The notes under the pieces were generated by a model. The model ran no database searches, was not told the origin of the DNA, and saw nothing but the letters and a program-made list of their open reading frames with translations. 61,934 nucleotides of DNA from Deltaproteobacteria bacterium (GTDB lineage: Bacteria > Desulfobacterota > Syntrophia > Syntrophales > UBA2210), in NCBI GenBank assembly GCA_016933215.1, contig JAFGBH010000020.1, forward strand, positions 1-61,934, written 5' to 3'. Shown here piece by piece: positions 52,678 through 60,829 of this stretch. Position numbers and translations under genes: made by a program. Each line of letters opens with the position of its first letter. Within the stretch, counting starts at the first letter, position 1.

Positions 52678-53037
52678 ATTGTCTCTCGTAATTTACAGGA
52701 AATACGGTTTGTTAGCTCTTTAAATCGAATGATAAGGACGGAAGCTACCAGAATTTGGTAACCGAGTCAATAATTCTCTTGCACTCAGATCGTGTCTGTA
52801 TTGCGAAAAGAATCAGAAATGATGAGGTGCTCAATATCTGCACATTAAAGAAACCTTTTCCTTGCCTGTTTACGGGCGTTGATCCTGTCTTGAATCAATC
52901 GAAAGAACTGACCATAAAGAAAGGTGCCTTTACTCGTAGAAATTATCAATAAAATAAGCTAGTATAGATCGAGAAATAAAGAAAATCCCATTCGTGTCGT
53001 AATTATAGAGAATCTGAAATATACAAAGAGGTCTCAC
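52678..53037. other. Divergent intergenic region, no gene seen
   Basis: This 360-bp stretch lies between the divergent acyl-CoA dehydrogenase and permease genes and must hold both promoters. On the minus strand TTGACT near 52771-52766 is followed after 17 bp by TAGCTT, a weak -35/-10 pair. No sigma-54 element and no TGGGT-N7-ACCCA dyad is seen, so control of the ETF unit probably differs from that of the main operon. Confidence 0.35.
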
Positions 53038-54879
53038 ATGAATCTCGAGAAGAAGTTGGGTTTTCTCGATGTATTCTGTATCGCCAGCGGAGCAATGATA
53101 AGTTCCGGACTGTTCGTGCTGCCTGGTGTTGCACATGCATATGCGGGACCGGCAGTAGTTTTTTCCTACTTATTTGCAGGCCTTCTTGTTACCAGCGGCA
53201 TGCTCAGTGTCGCCGAAATCATCACCGCCATGCCGAAGGCCGGAGGCGACTATTTTTTCATCACACGGACGATGGGTCCGGCGGCCGGTACGGTGGCGGG
53301 TCTCTTAAGCTGGTTTTCCCTGACACTAAAAAGCTCTTTCGCTCTCGTCGGCATGTCGGCATTTCTTTACGTTGTCGTGGACTGGGAGCCGCACATCACG
53401 GCAATCATAATCTGCATGGTCTTCATTGCGATCAATATTATCGGAACCAAAGAATCGGGGAGACTGCAGGTCGTTCTTGTAGTCATACTTTTGGCTCTGA
53501 TGCTCTTATATATCTTTCGAGGCGTTGCACACATCGATAGCCGTCACTTTATACCCTTTGCTCCCTTTGGATGGCACTCCGTCTTTGCAACTGCCGGTAT
53601 CGTTTTCATCTCCTATGGCGGTCTTTTGAAGATCGCCTCGATTGCCGAAGAGATCAAAGACCCGGGGAAAGTCATACCGTTCAGCATGATCAGCGCGCTT
53701 ATTGTCATTTCAATATTTTATACTCTCATGGTTTTCGTAACGACGGGAGTTCTCAGTTCTGAGGACCTCGATGGTTCCCGCACCCCAATCTCACTGGGTG
53801 CCATGGCCTTCATGGGCCGATCGGGTATGATTATAATGAGTGTGGCGGCAGTGCTCGCTTTTGTCTCGACGGCGAATGCTGGTATCATGACCGCCTCCCG
53901 TTATCTTCTGAGCCTGAGTCGAGACAAACTCATATCACCACTTTTCGGTATCGTTAATGCCCGGTTTCAGACTCCCCACATAGCTGTCGTGACAACCGGC
54001 CTGTGCGTTATCGGGGCGCTCTTTCTCGATCTTGAAATTCTCGTGAAAGCTGCCTCAACCGTCTTAATTTTAACGTACATCCTTGCAAATTTGTGCCTCA
54101 TTATTCTCCGTGAGAGCCGGCTGCTCAATTATCAGCCCAAATTCAGAGCACCTCTCTATCCGTATCTGCCGGTGGCCGGAATTCTCGGCTATATCGTGCT
54201 TCTCCTTGAGATGGGAGTTGGGGCCCTTGTAATGAGCGGGGGGCTTATTGCGGGCGGACTTTTTTTCTACTGGTTCTATGGACGGATAAGAGCGGAGCGA
54301 GAGTACGCTATTTTGCACCTGATCGAACGAATCTCAAATCGCGCATTGACCGGGGGACTGCTTGAGTCTGAACTCAAGGACATCATTCGAAACCGTGATG
54401 ACCTGTGTTTTGACAGATTTGATGAGATTGTCGAAAAGGCAATTGTTGTCGATTATACCGAGAGTTCAAACACCGAAGAATTATTCTCGTTTATCAGTGA
54501 ATTGATTGAAAAACACTATAATTTCAACGCAGATGCGGTACAGCGGGCACTTATGGATCGGGAACGTGCTGGTTCCACAAATCTCCTCCCAGGATATGCC
54601 ATATCCGATATCATTGTCGATACCGAGAATTTCTTTTCGATGATTCTGATTCGTTGTAGCGAGGGAATTCTCCTGAGAGAGGGTGAATCTCCGGTTCATG
54701 CCCTTTTCGTGCTCGTTACATCGCGAGACGAGCGCGATTTCTACCTGCAGGCAGTGGCGTCAATTTCACAGATTATTCAGATGCGCTCGTTCGATAAACG
54801 CTGGTCTGAGGCCCGGACCGAACAGCAGCTTCGAGACCTTATTCTACTGGGCGAACGGCGACGGGTATGTCAGCTTTGA
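53038..54879 (+). CDS. APC-family amino-acid permease with C-terminal degenerate EIIA-like domain
   Basis: A 613-aa protein. Residues 1-425 form a twelve-segment APC transporter (KLGFLDVFCIASGAMISSGLFVLPGVAHAYAG; AEIITAMPKAGGDYFF; SIAEEIKDPGKVIP). Residues about 435-613 resemble a PTS EIIA type 2 (Ntr/fructose) domain, recognised from RERAGSTNLLPGYAISD, HALFVLVTSRDER and LRDLILLGERR. In active EIIA the AIPH histidine is phosphorylated; here that site reads AISD, so the tail is likely a non-phosphorylatable regulatory domain. Substrate is unknown. GGT lies a few bases before the ATG. Confidence 0.82.
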   Translation: MNLEKKLGFLDVFCIASGAMISSGLFVLPGVAHAYAGPAVVFSYLFAGLLVTSGMLSVAEIITAMPKAGGDYFFITRTMGPAAGTVAGLLSWFSLTLKSSFALVGMSAFLYVVVDWEPHITAIIICMVFIAINIIGTKESGRLQVVLVVILLALMLLYIFRGVAHIDSRHFIPFAPFGWHSVFATAGIVFISYGGLLKIASIAEEIKDPGKVIPFSMISALIVISIFYTLMVFVTTGVLSSEDLDGSRTPISLGAMAFMGRSGMIIMSVAAVLAFVSTANAGIMTASRYLLSLSRDKLISPLFGIVNARFQTPHIAVVTTGLCVIGALFLDLEILVKAASTVLILTYILANLCLIILRESRLLNYQPKFRAPLYPYLPVAGILGYIVLLLEMGVGALVMSGGLIAGGLFFYWFYGRIRAEREYAILHLIERISNRALTGGLLESELKDIIRNRDDLCFDRFDEIVEKAIVVDYTESSNTEELFSFISELIEKHYNFNADAVQRALMDRERAGSTNLLPGYAISDIIVDTENFFSMILIRCSEGILLREGESPVHALFVLVTSRDERDFYLQAVASISQIIQMRSFDKRWSEARTEQQLRDLILLGERRRVCQL

Positions 54880-54973
54880 TGGAGCGTGGTAAATTTATAA
54901 AATGGCTGCCGTCATCTAAGAGAGGATCGAGCGCGGTAATGAACGCCCTGTTGTTTTAGTCCTGCAAACGTTG

Positions 54974-55122
54974 AACTGAACAGCGAGAGCATTTCCCGTT
55001 GCTTACAACGGGGTTAGTGAGCAAATAAAAAAATAACATTTTCCTTGACAGTCGGAAATTCACCGCAACTGTCGGACCAAAAGCGGAGATCCAGCTTATT
55101 CGGGATTGCAGAAACTTCAATT
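54974..55122 (+). repeat. Palindromic repeat family, copy C
   Basis: A plus-oriented, partly diverged copy. GAACTGAACAGCGAG, TTTCCCGTTGCTTACAACGGGG, AATAAAAAAATAACATTTTCCTTGACAGTCGG and the end GCAGAAACTTCAATT are visible. It directly abuts the ATG of the ATP-grasp gene and so forms its 5' leader. Confidence 0.75.
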
Positions 55123-56256
55123 ATGGCGATGGATAAAAACATTGCAATTTGTGCTGACGGTATACATCGATCGGGGTTAGCAATTGCCAGGGCGCTGAAC
55201 GAGACGGGTAATTTCACAATAACATTTATTCTATCACGAAATCGCTTTTCTGATTCGGTGAAAAGAATTATTGATTTTCACAGTATTAACAGGATCGATT
55301 TTACAGGAGTTACTGTTTCCGATAGTGCTTTCCCTGGTCGATTGGTTGAAATCGCAACCCGAAATAATACGGATATTATTCTGCCAGTTGGTTCAGCGGC
55401 CGTTCTGATTTCAAAAATCAAGCCTGAGCTGGAGAAAATATGTATGGTTCTCGTCGAGGATTATGAAAAGCTCCTGTTATTTCATGATAAAAGCCGAACG
55501 CTAAGCATCGCAAAAGATCTGGACATTCCACATCCCGCTACCTGGCTGCCGGAGAACAGTGATGAGGTAGAAATTCTTGCCGATAAAATTAAATATCCTG
55601 CTGTTATAAAGGCCCGTAAAGGTACTGCTGCAGATGGGGTGTGGTATGCCAAAGACAGATCCGAACTGATTCGTCTCTATCAAAGGGCAACCAGTAAGAA
55701 AAACGCCGGTGATGGCTTGATTCGTGACAGTTCCACACCGATGATCCAGGAATATGTATCGGGTGAACTACATGACGTGGCTGCTTTCTGCATCGACGGT
55801 GAAATGAAATTGGGGCTCACCCAAAAAAGACTGATGACACGACCTCTCTCGGGTGGTATGGGCATCGTAAACGTAACCACGAAACATGAACAACTGCTCC
55901 ACTATGCCGAAAAAATTATCGATCGAGTAAAATGGAGCGGTGTAATGCTGATGGATTTCAAGATCGATGATCGCAACGGAGAGCCGAAACTGCTCGAGGT
56001 CAACCCACGATTCTGGGGCACAACATGGCTAACGATCCAAGCGGGCTATAATTATCCATACTATCTTGTTCAAAATACATATGGCGTGAAGATTGATTTT
56101 CCTGCAGATTACAGGGTAGGACTTTACTGCCGCTGGCCCATGCAGGAGCTTTTTACAATTTTTGAAAAACCGGTGAGCGTGAAGGTTGTATTAGACCGGT
56201 TTGGTGGATTTGTTTCGCGATTTAAGCTGAAGAATTGCATATACCAGCTTCTGTAA
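55123..56256 (+). CDS. ATP-grasp superfamily protein (COG3919-like carboligase)
   Basis: A 377-aa ATP-grasp protein. A Rossmann-like N-terminal domain (AICADGIHRSGLAIARALNE) precedes the ATP-grasp region with KYPAVIKARKGTAADGV, PMIQEYVSGELHDVAAF, MLMDFKIDDRNGEPKLLEVNPRFWG (metal-binding E and N). It should ligate a carboxylate to an amine or similar nucleophile with ATP. The frame opens earlier at 55045, but that part lies inside repeat copy C, so the start is placed at 55123 (or 55129); no clear ribosome site is visible. The gene is more AT-rich than most neighbours and lies in a repeat-rich, gene-poor stretch, which suggests acquired DNA. Confidence 0.75.
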   Translation: MAMDKNIAICADGIHRSGLAIARALNETGNFTITFILSRNRFSDSVKRIIDFHSINRIDFTGVTVSDSAFPGRLVEIATRNNTDIILPVGSAAVLISKIKPELEKICMVLVEDYEKLLLFHDKSRTLSIAKDLDIPHPATWLPENSDEVEILADKIKYPAVIKARKGTAADGVWYAKDRSELIRLYQRATSKKNAGDGLIRDSSTPMIQEYVSGELHDVAAFCIDGEMKLGLTQKRLMTRPLSGGMGIVNVTTKHEQLLHYAEKIIDRVKWSGVMLMDFKIDDRNGEPKLLEVNPRFWGTTWLTIQAGYNYPYYLVQNTYGVKIDFPADYRVGLYCRWPMQELFTIFEKPVSVKVVLDRFGGFVSRFKLKNCIYQLL

Positions 56257-56393
56257 AGGACTATCGGAAAAAACGGCATCGCGAGTTATTGAAGTAACCA
56301 CCACACCATACAGGATGGCGTATCGAAATCATTTCATAAATAAATTTCTTTTTCTAAGAGTACGTCAGAACTCTGAGCGTTTCAGCCTCTTCA

Positions 56394-56571
56394 ATTGAAG
56401 CTTTCCGCAATCCCGTGTAACTCCGACACGTTGTGGGGAATCTCCGACTGTTTAGTACGTTAGAAATTATTTTCTGTGTTTTCCGGCAGAAAATAATTTC
56501 GTTAACGCCCTTATCCCGTTTATCGGGATTAAGGAAAATGTTTGTTTTTTTATTCGCTCGCTGTTCAATTC
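56394..56571 (-). repeat. Palindromic repeat family, copy D (long form)
   Basis: A minus-oriented copy. Besides the common ends it contains an extra segment with a perfect 14-bp hairpin, GAAATTATTTTCTG (56463-56476) against CAGAAAATAATTTC (56487-56500). It lacks the CCCCGTTGC hairpin, as if deleted between two GCGAGCG repeats. With copy F it forms a long inverted repeat pair around 56.6-57.5 kb. Confidence 0.85.
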
Positions 56572-56756
56572 AAAACATATTTTTTGCTAAAACGCAGAAA
56601 AAAGTGTGTCAGAATCCTCCAGACACACTTTACGAAGCAAAAGGTCAGATAAAGAGCCAGAACCGACGATACTAAACCGATAAAGATTCCAATCTCACCA
56701 TTCTTTTCAATCAGTTGCAGTAACTCATGTAGTATTCGTGTGATTTCCGAGGCCAT
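56565..56756 (-). CDS. Small single-pass membrane protein (tentative)
   Basis: A 63-aa frame with an N-terminal amphipathic part (ASEITRILHELLQLIEKNGE), one strong transmembrane segment (IGIFIGLVSSVLALYLTFCFV) and a basic end that runs into repeat copy D. AAAGGAG lies about 11 bases before the ATG. It looks like a genuine small membrane protein, possibly toxin-like or a fragment, but no family is recognised. Its position inside the inverted-repeat pair D/F makes it a candidate passenger gene. Confidence 0.4.
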   Translation of the reverse strand: MASEITRILHELLQLIEKNGEIGIFIGLVSSVLALYLTFCFVKCVWRILTHFFLRFSKKYVLN

Positions 56757-57103
56757 TTGCTCTTTTTCTCCTTTCTCCAGTATTCCGTTGCGAAGTTTCG
56801 TTGGAAATAAAAAATTTGGGACCCCACCGAGTCAGAATCAATAGAATCCTAAAATTGGCAACAGCTATTTCGTTGAGCAACGACCGTGCCATCTAAGCAA
56901 ATATTTTAAAATCAAGATGACAACTATTTAATATTATTGATATTTGTAAAATAGCTTCATGATGCTCAGTACTATGAAAGGGCATACCTGCCATTATTAT
57001 TTTGACCGGTTTTGGGGAAATTCCCCTATGATAAGGGCATATTTACCTTTGTCTAATAACGACTTAAGGGGATAAAGGCATACTCAGTATAAGCATAGTG
57101 CAT
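56757..57103. other. AT-rich non-coding stretch
   Basis: No gene is seen. A perfect short hairpin, GGGGAA-A-TTCCCC at 57014-57026, and repeated GGCATA words (56991, 57037, 57077) are the only structures noticed. The stretch lies inside the inverted pair of repeats D and F. Confidence 0.35.
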
Positions 57104-57221
57104 GAACTAAACGGCGAGCGCATTCCCCGCTGCTTGCGGTGAGGTTAGCAAGCGAATAAAAAACAGACATTTTTCTTAACAGTCGGGGGCTCCCCGCAAC
57201 GTGTTACGGGGAGTTTCAATA
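57104..57221 (+). repeat. Palindromic repeat family, copy E (short form)
   Basis: A plus-oriented copy without the extra hairpin segment: GAACTAAACGGCGAGCGCATTCCCCGC, AGCAAGCGAATAAAAAACAGACATTTTTCTTAACAGTCGG and CTCCCCGCAACGTGTTACGGGGAG. Each end forms its own hairpin. Confidence 0.85.
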
Positions 57222-57267
57222 TTTGGGTTTACATATAGAAAGGGTTTTATTATAATAACAGGAAGTT

Positions 57268-57465
57268 TCACATCATATATGAATACTCTGCCGATATGGT
57301 GTGATCAATGATTTGATTTCTCAAAAGTATGAGAGTGAATTGATCATTCACCTCAAATTGCCTTTGTCCCGCTCCTCCCGATACCACTGCTCTCGGGAAC
57401 CGAGGTAACCTCAAAACCGTTCCCACGCGCGACTCTAATTTTCCTATCCATTCTCTTCCTGGCAT
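57268..57465 (-). other. Short open frame, possible gene remnant
   Basis: A 65-codon minus-strand frame between repeats E and F. The translation is not low-complexity and includes a basic/hydrophobic run (TVLRLPRFPRAVVS) and QRQFEVNDQFTLILLRNQII. There is no convincing ribosome site and I recognise no family. It may be what is left of a gene that was broken or carried in by the flanking repeats. Confidence 0.25.
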
Positions 57466-57489
57466 GGCGTTTCTTCAGTGCTCTGGAAT

Positions 57490-57684
57490 GAACTGAACAG
57501 CGAGCGCATTCCCCGTTGCTTGCAGCGGGGTTAGCGAGCGAATAAAAAATAAAATTTTCCTTAATCCCGACAATCGGGATAAGGGCGTTAACGAAATTAT
57601 TTTCTGCCGGAAAACACAGAAAATAAATTCTAACGTACTAAATAATCGGAGATTCCCCGCAACGTGTTGCGGGGAGCTTCAATA
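57490..57684 (+). repeat. Palindromic repeat family, copy F (long form)
   Basis: The fullest copy: AACTGAACAGCGAGCGCATT, hairpin CCCCGTTGCTTGCAGCGGGG, GTTAGCGAGCGAATAAAAAATAA, the inserted segment with GAAATTATTTTCTG (57593-57606) and its near-complement (57617-57630), then GATTCCCCGCAACGTGTTGCGGGGAGCTTCAATA. The insert is nearly identical to that of copy D. Confidence 0.9.
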
Positions 57685-57776
57685 TATGTTCACGACAAGT
57701 TCGTTGAGAACAACATTATTGGGTTCAACGTATCGTAGTGAATCGAAGAAAATAGATTATGAAAGGGGGAAATAAT

Positions 57777-58643
57777 ATGAAGTTTCTAAAAGTGGCCTTT
57801 ATTGCAGTCCTCGTCCTGACGTTCTTAACCGGGTGTGCCGGGACGAAAAAGTGTGAGTGGTACAAATGTGCTCTCACAGGTGCCGCCGTCGGAGCCGGGG
57901 GCGGGTATGTCATCGGAAGCGATACCGACGATGAAAGGGAAGGGGTTATTATCGGTGCATTAATTGGAGCAGTAACCGGCGCCTTATTATGCCGGGGAGA
58001 AGCTGCCATTTCCGATTCAGACGGTGATGGAGTCCCCGATAATATCGACAAGTGTCCCAACACGCCGCAGGGTGCAGTTGTGGATGAGAATGGCTGTCCA
58101 AAGGATTCAGACGGTGACGGGGTTCTTGATTATATGGATGTCTGTCCCAATACACCTGAGGGAGCGCCTGTCGATAAAAAGGGATGTCCCCTGGATTCAG
58201 ACGGTGACGGGGTACCCGATTATCGGGATCAGTGTCCGGAGACACCGGCTGGCCTCAAAGTGGACGAAACCGGTTGTGCGGTTGTTACTGAGGGCAAGAA
58301 GCTGCTCGTCCTCGAAGGGATCAATTTTGAGTTTGGCAGCTGGAAAATAGTTCCAGAATCCAAGCGGCTGCTTGACGATACGGCGCTTAAGGCATTAAAG
58401 GAAAGCCCGAATCTCAGGGTCAGGATCGAGGGTCATACCGATAGTGTAGGTCCGGATGCCTATAATATGACCCTTTCACGTCAAAGGGCGGAAGCGGTCA
58501 TGAACTATCTTGTTTCTCAAGGTATCAATTACGACAGAATGGAAGTCCTCGGAAAGGGCGAAAGTTACCCCGTGGCATCGAATGATACCGAGGAGGGGAG
58601 GGCCCATAACAGAAGAATCGAGTTTATAATCCTGTCATATTAA
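57777..58643 (+). CDS. OmpA-family lipoprotein with TSP3 calcium-binding repeats
   Basis: A 288-aa outer-membrane lipoprotein. Start 57777 (MKFLKVAFIAV) has GGGGG at good spacing; the lipobox is LTGC. A glycine-rich segment (GAAVGAGGGYVIGSDTDDEREGVIIGALIG) resembles glycine-zipper domains. Three thrombospondin type 3-like repeats follow (DSDGDGVPDNIDKCPNTP; DSDGDGVLDYMDVCPNTP; DSDGDGVPDYRDQCPETP), binding calcium. The C-terminal OmpA domain has INFEFGSWKI, RIEGHTDSVGPDAYNMTLSRQRAEAV and GESYPVASNDTEEGRAHNRRIEF, which bind peptidoglycan. It tethers the outer membrane to the wall. A strong terminator follows at 58662. Confidence 0.92.
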   Translation: MKFLKVAFIAVLVLTFLTGCAGTKKCEWYKCALTGAAVGAGGGYVIGSDTDDEREGVIIGALIGAVTGALLCRGEAAISDSDGDGVPDNIDKCPNTPQGAVVDENGCPKDSDGDGVLDYMDVCPNTPEGAPVDKKGCPLDSDGDGVPDYRDQCPETPAGLKVDETGCAVVTEGKKLLVLEGINFEFGSWKIVPESKRLLDDTALKALKESPNLRVRIEGHTDSVGPDAYNMTLSRQRAEAVMNYLVSQGINYDRMEVLGKGESYPVASNDTEEGRAHNRRIEFIILSY

Positions 58644-58661
58644 GAGACGCCTCTCTCTTTC

Positions 58662-58703
58662 AAGAATAAGGGGGGATTATTGTCATAATCCCCCCTTATT
58701 CTT
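58662..58703. terminator. Strong bidirectional intrinsic terminator
   Basis: A perfect 19-bp stem with a 4-nt loop (TGTC), AAGAATAAGGGGGGATTAT at 58662-58680 against its complement at 58685-58703, lies 19 bp after the OmpA lipoprotein gene. It can serve also the minus-strand pseudogene ending at 58718. T-rich sequence is limited but the stem is very stable. Confidence 0.85.
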
Positions 58704-58717
58704 TATGTCTCTTGCGA

Positions 58718-59241
58718 TTACTCGATCCCTGTCGGGTAATTACCCTCTCCGTTTTTCTCTGCAACGTGTTGGCATTCATCGAGTGCAAAAAAATGACGTC
58801 TTACTTTATGCGCCTCTCCTGAAACAATCGGCGATACAAGGTTTGTCTCTGATGGTCTGTTATAGTATGCGAGTTTTTCGGAACCCGAATAGACCACTTC
58901 CACTCTCAATGCTGCAGCAGCGTTACCCGGGTGCTGCGCGGGATTCCATTTTTTCATATCCTCAAAGATAGCGCCCTCCGTGTGATATTCTATGGTTCCC
59001 TTGAGTTGGAAGGCCTCGTCCATCTCGGTAATAAAAAGAAAGAAGCCGCTGCTTCCAGAGAAGATGTTTTTCGCGTCTTGTCGAAGTAGTTATCGGCAAT
59101 CACGATTGTATCGTCATCAAACTTGCTCACACAGGTCGCGCAGATCGCATTAGGAACACCATTTTCATCGACAGTGGCAAAGATAACCGGTCCTTTTCGT
59201 TCATCCCACGCCTTACTCACTTTTTCCGGCAATAGTGACAT
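58718..59241 (-). pseudogene. Frameshifted pyridoxamine-5'-phosphate-oxidase-like flavoprotein gene
   Basis: Two overlapping frames together make one PPOX/FMN-binding split-barrel protein. The first (59241-58990) has MSLLPEKVSKAWDERKGPVIFATVDENGVPNAICATCVSKFDDDTIVIADNYFDKTRK; the second (to 58718) continues with DEAFQLKGTIEYHTEG and EVVYSG. Adding one base to the five-T run at 59067-59071 joins them in frame and restores a sensible sequence (NIFSGSSGFFLFITEMDEAF). The natural length is about 130 aa, and the second frame runs on beyond the usual end (YSGSEKLA). A sequencing error in the homopolymer cannot be excluded. AAGGAAA lies before the ATG. Confidence 0.78.
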
Positions 59242-59633
59242 TTTCCTTCATTTCATATTTCATTGGATAATAGCCGCCTCTCTGAAGCGGCGAATGAGCT
59301 GGACAACTCAAAAACAACGCCCAGTGGAATTTTCCTAACACCTTTACCGCATACTCATCAATAAGTTTTTTGTTACGTATAGCGCCTGCAAATCTTCAGA
59401 ATCTATTCATCTCAAAAAACAATTAGTTCCCTGTGTAATCTGTCAGTTTTAACTTTCTCTTGCCGCTTCATGACAAAAGCACCCTATCTTTAAAGAAGCC
59501 AGATCTAATCGATAAACATAAATCCTTCAGCACGGTGTGAAATAAAAACTTCAATATTTATTTCAAATATGTATAAATACAAGATGGTCTGTTGAGAGCA
59601 TCAAAGAAAAAATCTGGTTGCAAGGAGGGTATT
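59242..59633. other. Intergenic stretch without recognised gene
   Basis: This 392-bp stretch separates the divergent PPOX-like pseudogene and the small exported protein gene. A small GC hairpin GCCGC-CTCTCTGAA-GCGGC lies near 59270-59288. The rest is AT-rich with no convincing promoter pair, RNA gene or open frame. Confidence 0.35.
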
Positions 59634-60095
59634 ATGAAGAAGTTGCTATTGATGGCAATAATAATGATCGTATGTCTGGGAGTTTCCTTTACGGTTGATG
59701 CGAAACAAAAGGGAAAAAAGGAAACTACAGAGAAAGGAAAGATTGAGCAGAACAAGAAAGACCTGACAGATGCCGATCGAGAAAGAGAAATCATACGAGA
59801 ATACCTGGGTCAGGCCGATGGGAAGGAGAAAAAGAAAAGCAAGGGAAAACGTCTTCCTCCTGGGCTGAAAAAGAAGCTGGAACGGGGATGGGATTTGCCT
59901 CCTGGCTGGCAGGATAAAGTTCAGAGAGGCGAGGTACTGCCAGACGATATTTATAAAAAGGCGGAACGTCTACCCGACAATATTGTGAGACAGATGCCCC
60001 GACATCGGGATGATGTCGACACGGTGATACTGGATAATAAGGCCGTAAAGGTAATGAAAAAAACAAGAGAGGTCGTCGATATACTGGAATATTGA
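59634..60095 (+). CDS. Small exported basic protein of unknown function
   Basis: A 153-aa protein. Start 59634 has AGGAGG at good spacing and a Sec signal peptide (MKKLLLMAIIMIVCLGVSFTVDA). The mature part is highly charged (lysine-rich runs up to about residue 75), then LPPGLKKKLERGWDLPPGWQDKVQRGEVLPDDIYKKAERLPDNI, a repeated xLPPGxxxKLxRGxxL motif, and a C-terminal VILDNKAVKVMKKTREVVDILEY. This resembles RcnB-like or other small periplasmic families in general style; the exact family is not assigned. Confidence 0.75.
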   Translation: MKKLLLMAIIMIVCLGVSFTVDAKQKGKKETTEKGKIEQNKKDLTDADREREIIREYLGQADGKEKKKSKGKRLPPGLKKKLERGWDLPPGWQDKVQRGEVLPDDIYKKAERLPDNIVRQMPRHRDDVDTVILDNKAVKVMKKTREVVDILEY

Positions 60096-60276
60096 GCAAC
60101 ACCCTGGAGGGAAAGAAAAGTTGTAGACGGTCAGTATGTGTTGTCGTGTCTACTTTTAACCCTTTTTGCTGATTTCCAATTCTAATCTACGACGAATAAT
60201 TCAATTCAGGTTTTCTTATTTCAGGAGGAAGGAATAGAAAGAAACTCATAAAGAAGTAGCGGGGAAGAGGGATACG

Positions 60277-60579
60277 TCATACCTTGCTGAGAGTGTTGAG
60301 TTCATAGATTTCAGTCAAGTCTATCCCGATGAGCCACATTCCTTTCTCTTCCTCCGCCCGAGCGATCTTGCCGTAGAGCTCTATTTTTCCGCGATCTTTA
60401 AATTCAACTGATATTCGTTTGGTCCCTGACGAAAAAGGTTTCTTCGAAAGAACGCACAAACTGCCCACCGAGAAATCTACTAACTGCACTGATTCTCCAT
60501 CAACTTCAATTTTAGCTTGAGCAATCGTATTTCTGTCATCATTTAAGGCGTAGCGTTGATATCTGCGTTTGTCATTCAT
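60277..60579 (-). CDS. PilZ-domain protein (c-di-GMP-binding)
   Basis: A 100-aa single-domain PilZ protein with the RRYQRY motif (residues 5-10, RxxxR type) and VDFSVGSLCV (the D/NxSxxG element, residues about 34-43), which together clasp cyclic di-GMP. WLIGIDLTE forms the last strand. AAAGGAGG precedes the ATG. It is likely to translate c-di-GMP level into a local output such as motility or envelope change. A perfect dyad 26 bp upstream may control it. Confidence 0.85.
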   Translation of the reverse strand: MNDKRRYQRYALNDDRNTIAQAKIEVDGESVQLVDFSVGSLCVLSKKPFSSGTKRISVEFKDRGKIELYGKIARAEEEKGMWLIGIDLTEIYELNTLSKV

Positions 60580-60604
60580 CCAAGAACCTCCTTTACAGCT
60601 ACTG

Positions 60605-60625
60605 GTTAACGGAGCATACGTTAAC
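60605..60625. promoter_or_regulatory. Candidate operator upstream of the PilZ gene
   Basis: A perfect inverted repeat GTTAACG-N7-CGTTAAC, 21 bp in all, lies 26 bp upstream of the minus-strand PilZ ATG at 60579. Such half-site spacing fits a dimeric helix-turn-helix protein. The binder is unknown. Confidence 0.5.
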
Positions 60626-60770
60626 TGTCAAGTTTCGAAGCCTTATATCCGCACCAATAATTGCTGCCAACATATTATGATTATCACTCTTTGAATATCT
60701 GAAGAAAAATGTTGCTGTCGCGGGATTACCATGTTGTAACTCCTCAATACCGCTCGGTAAAAAACAAGTA

Positions 60771-60784
60771 TTACTGATCAGTAA
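60771..60784. promoter_or_regulatory. Perfect 14-bp palindrome between PilZ and AsmA-like genes
   Basis: TTACTGATCAGTAA reads identically on both strands. It lies 45 bp downstream of the minus-strand AsmA-like gene (ends at 60830) and about 190 bp upstream of the PilZ gene, so it could be a binding site; chance is also possible. Confidence 0.3.
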
Positions 60785-60829
60785 AAGTGCTCGACTTAAT
60801 AGCTAAATAAAAATCAAGTTTGCTCGTTG

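Noticed and set aside
55045-55122. Earlier start for the ATP-grasp protein
   Set aside because: The extra 26 codons lie within repeat copy C and resemble the repeat rather than protein-coding sequence.
54974-57684. CRISPR array suggested by repeated hairpin sequences
   Set aside because: The copies are 100-195 bp long, irregularly spaced, in both orientations, with no uniform spacers and no cas genes.
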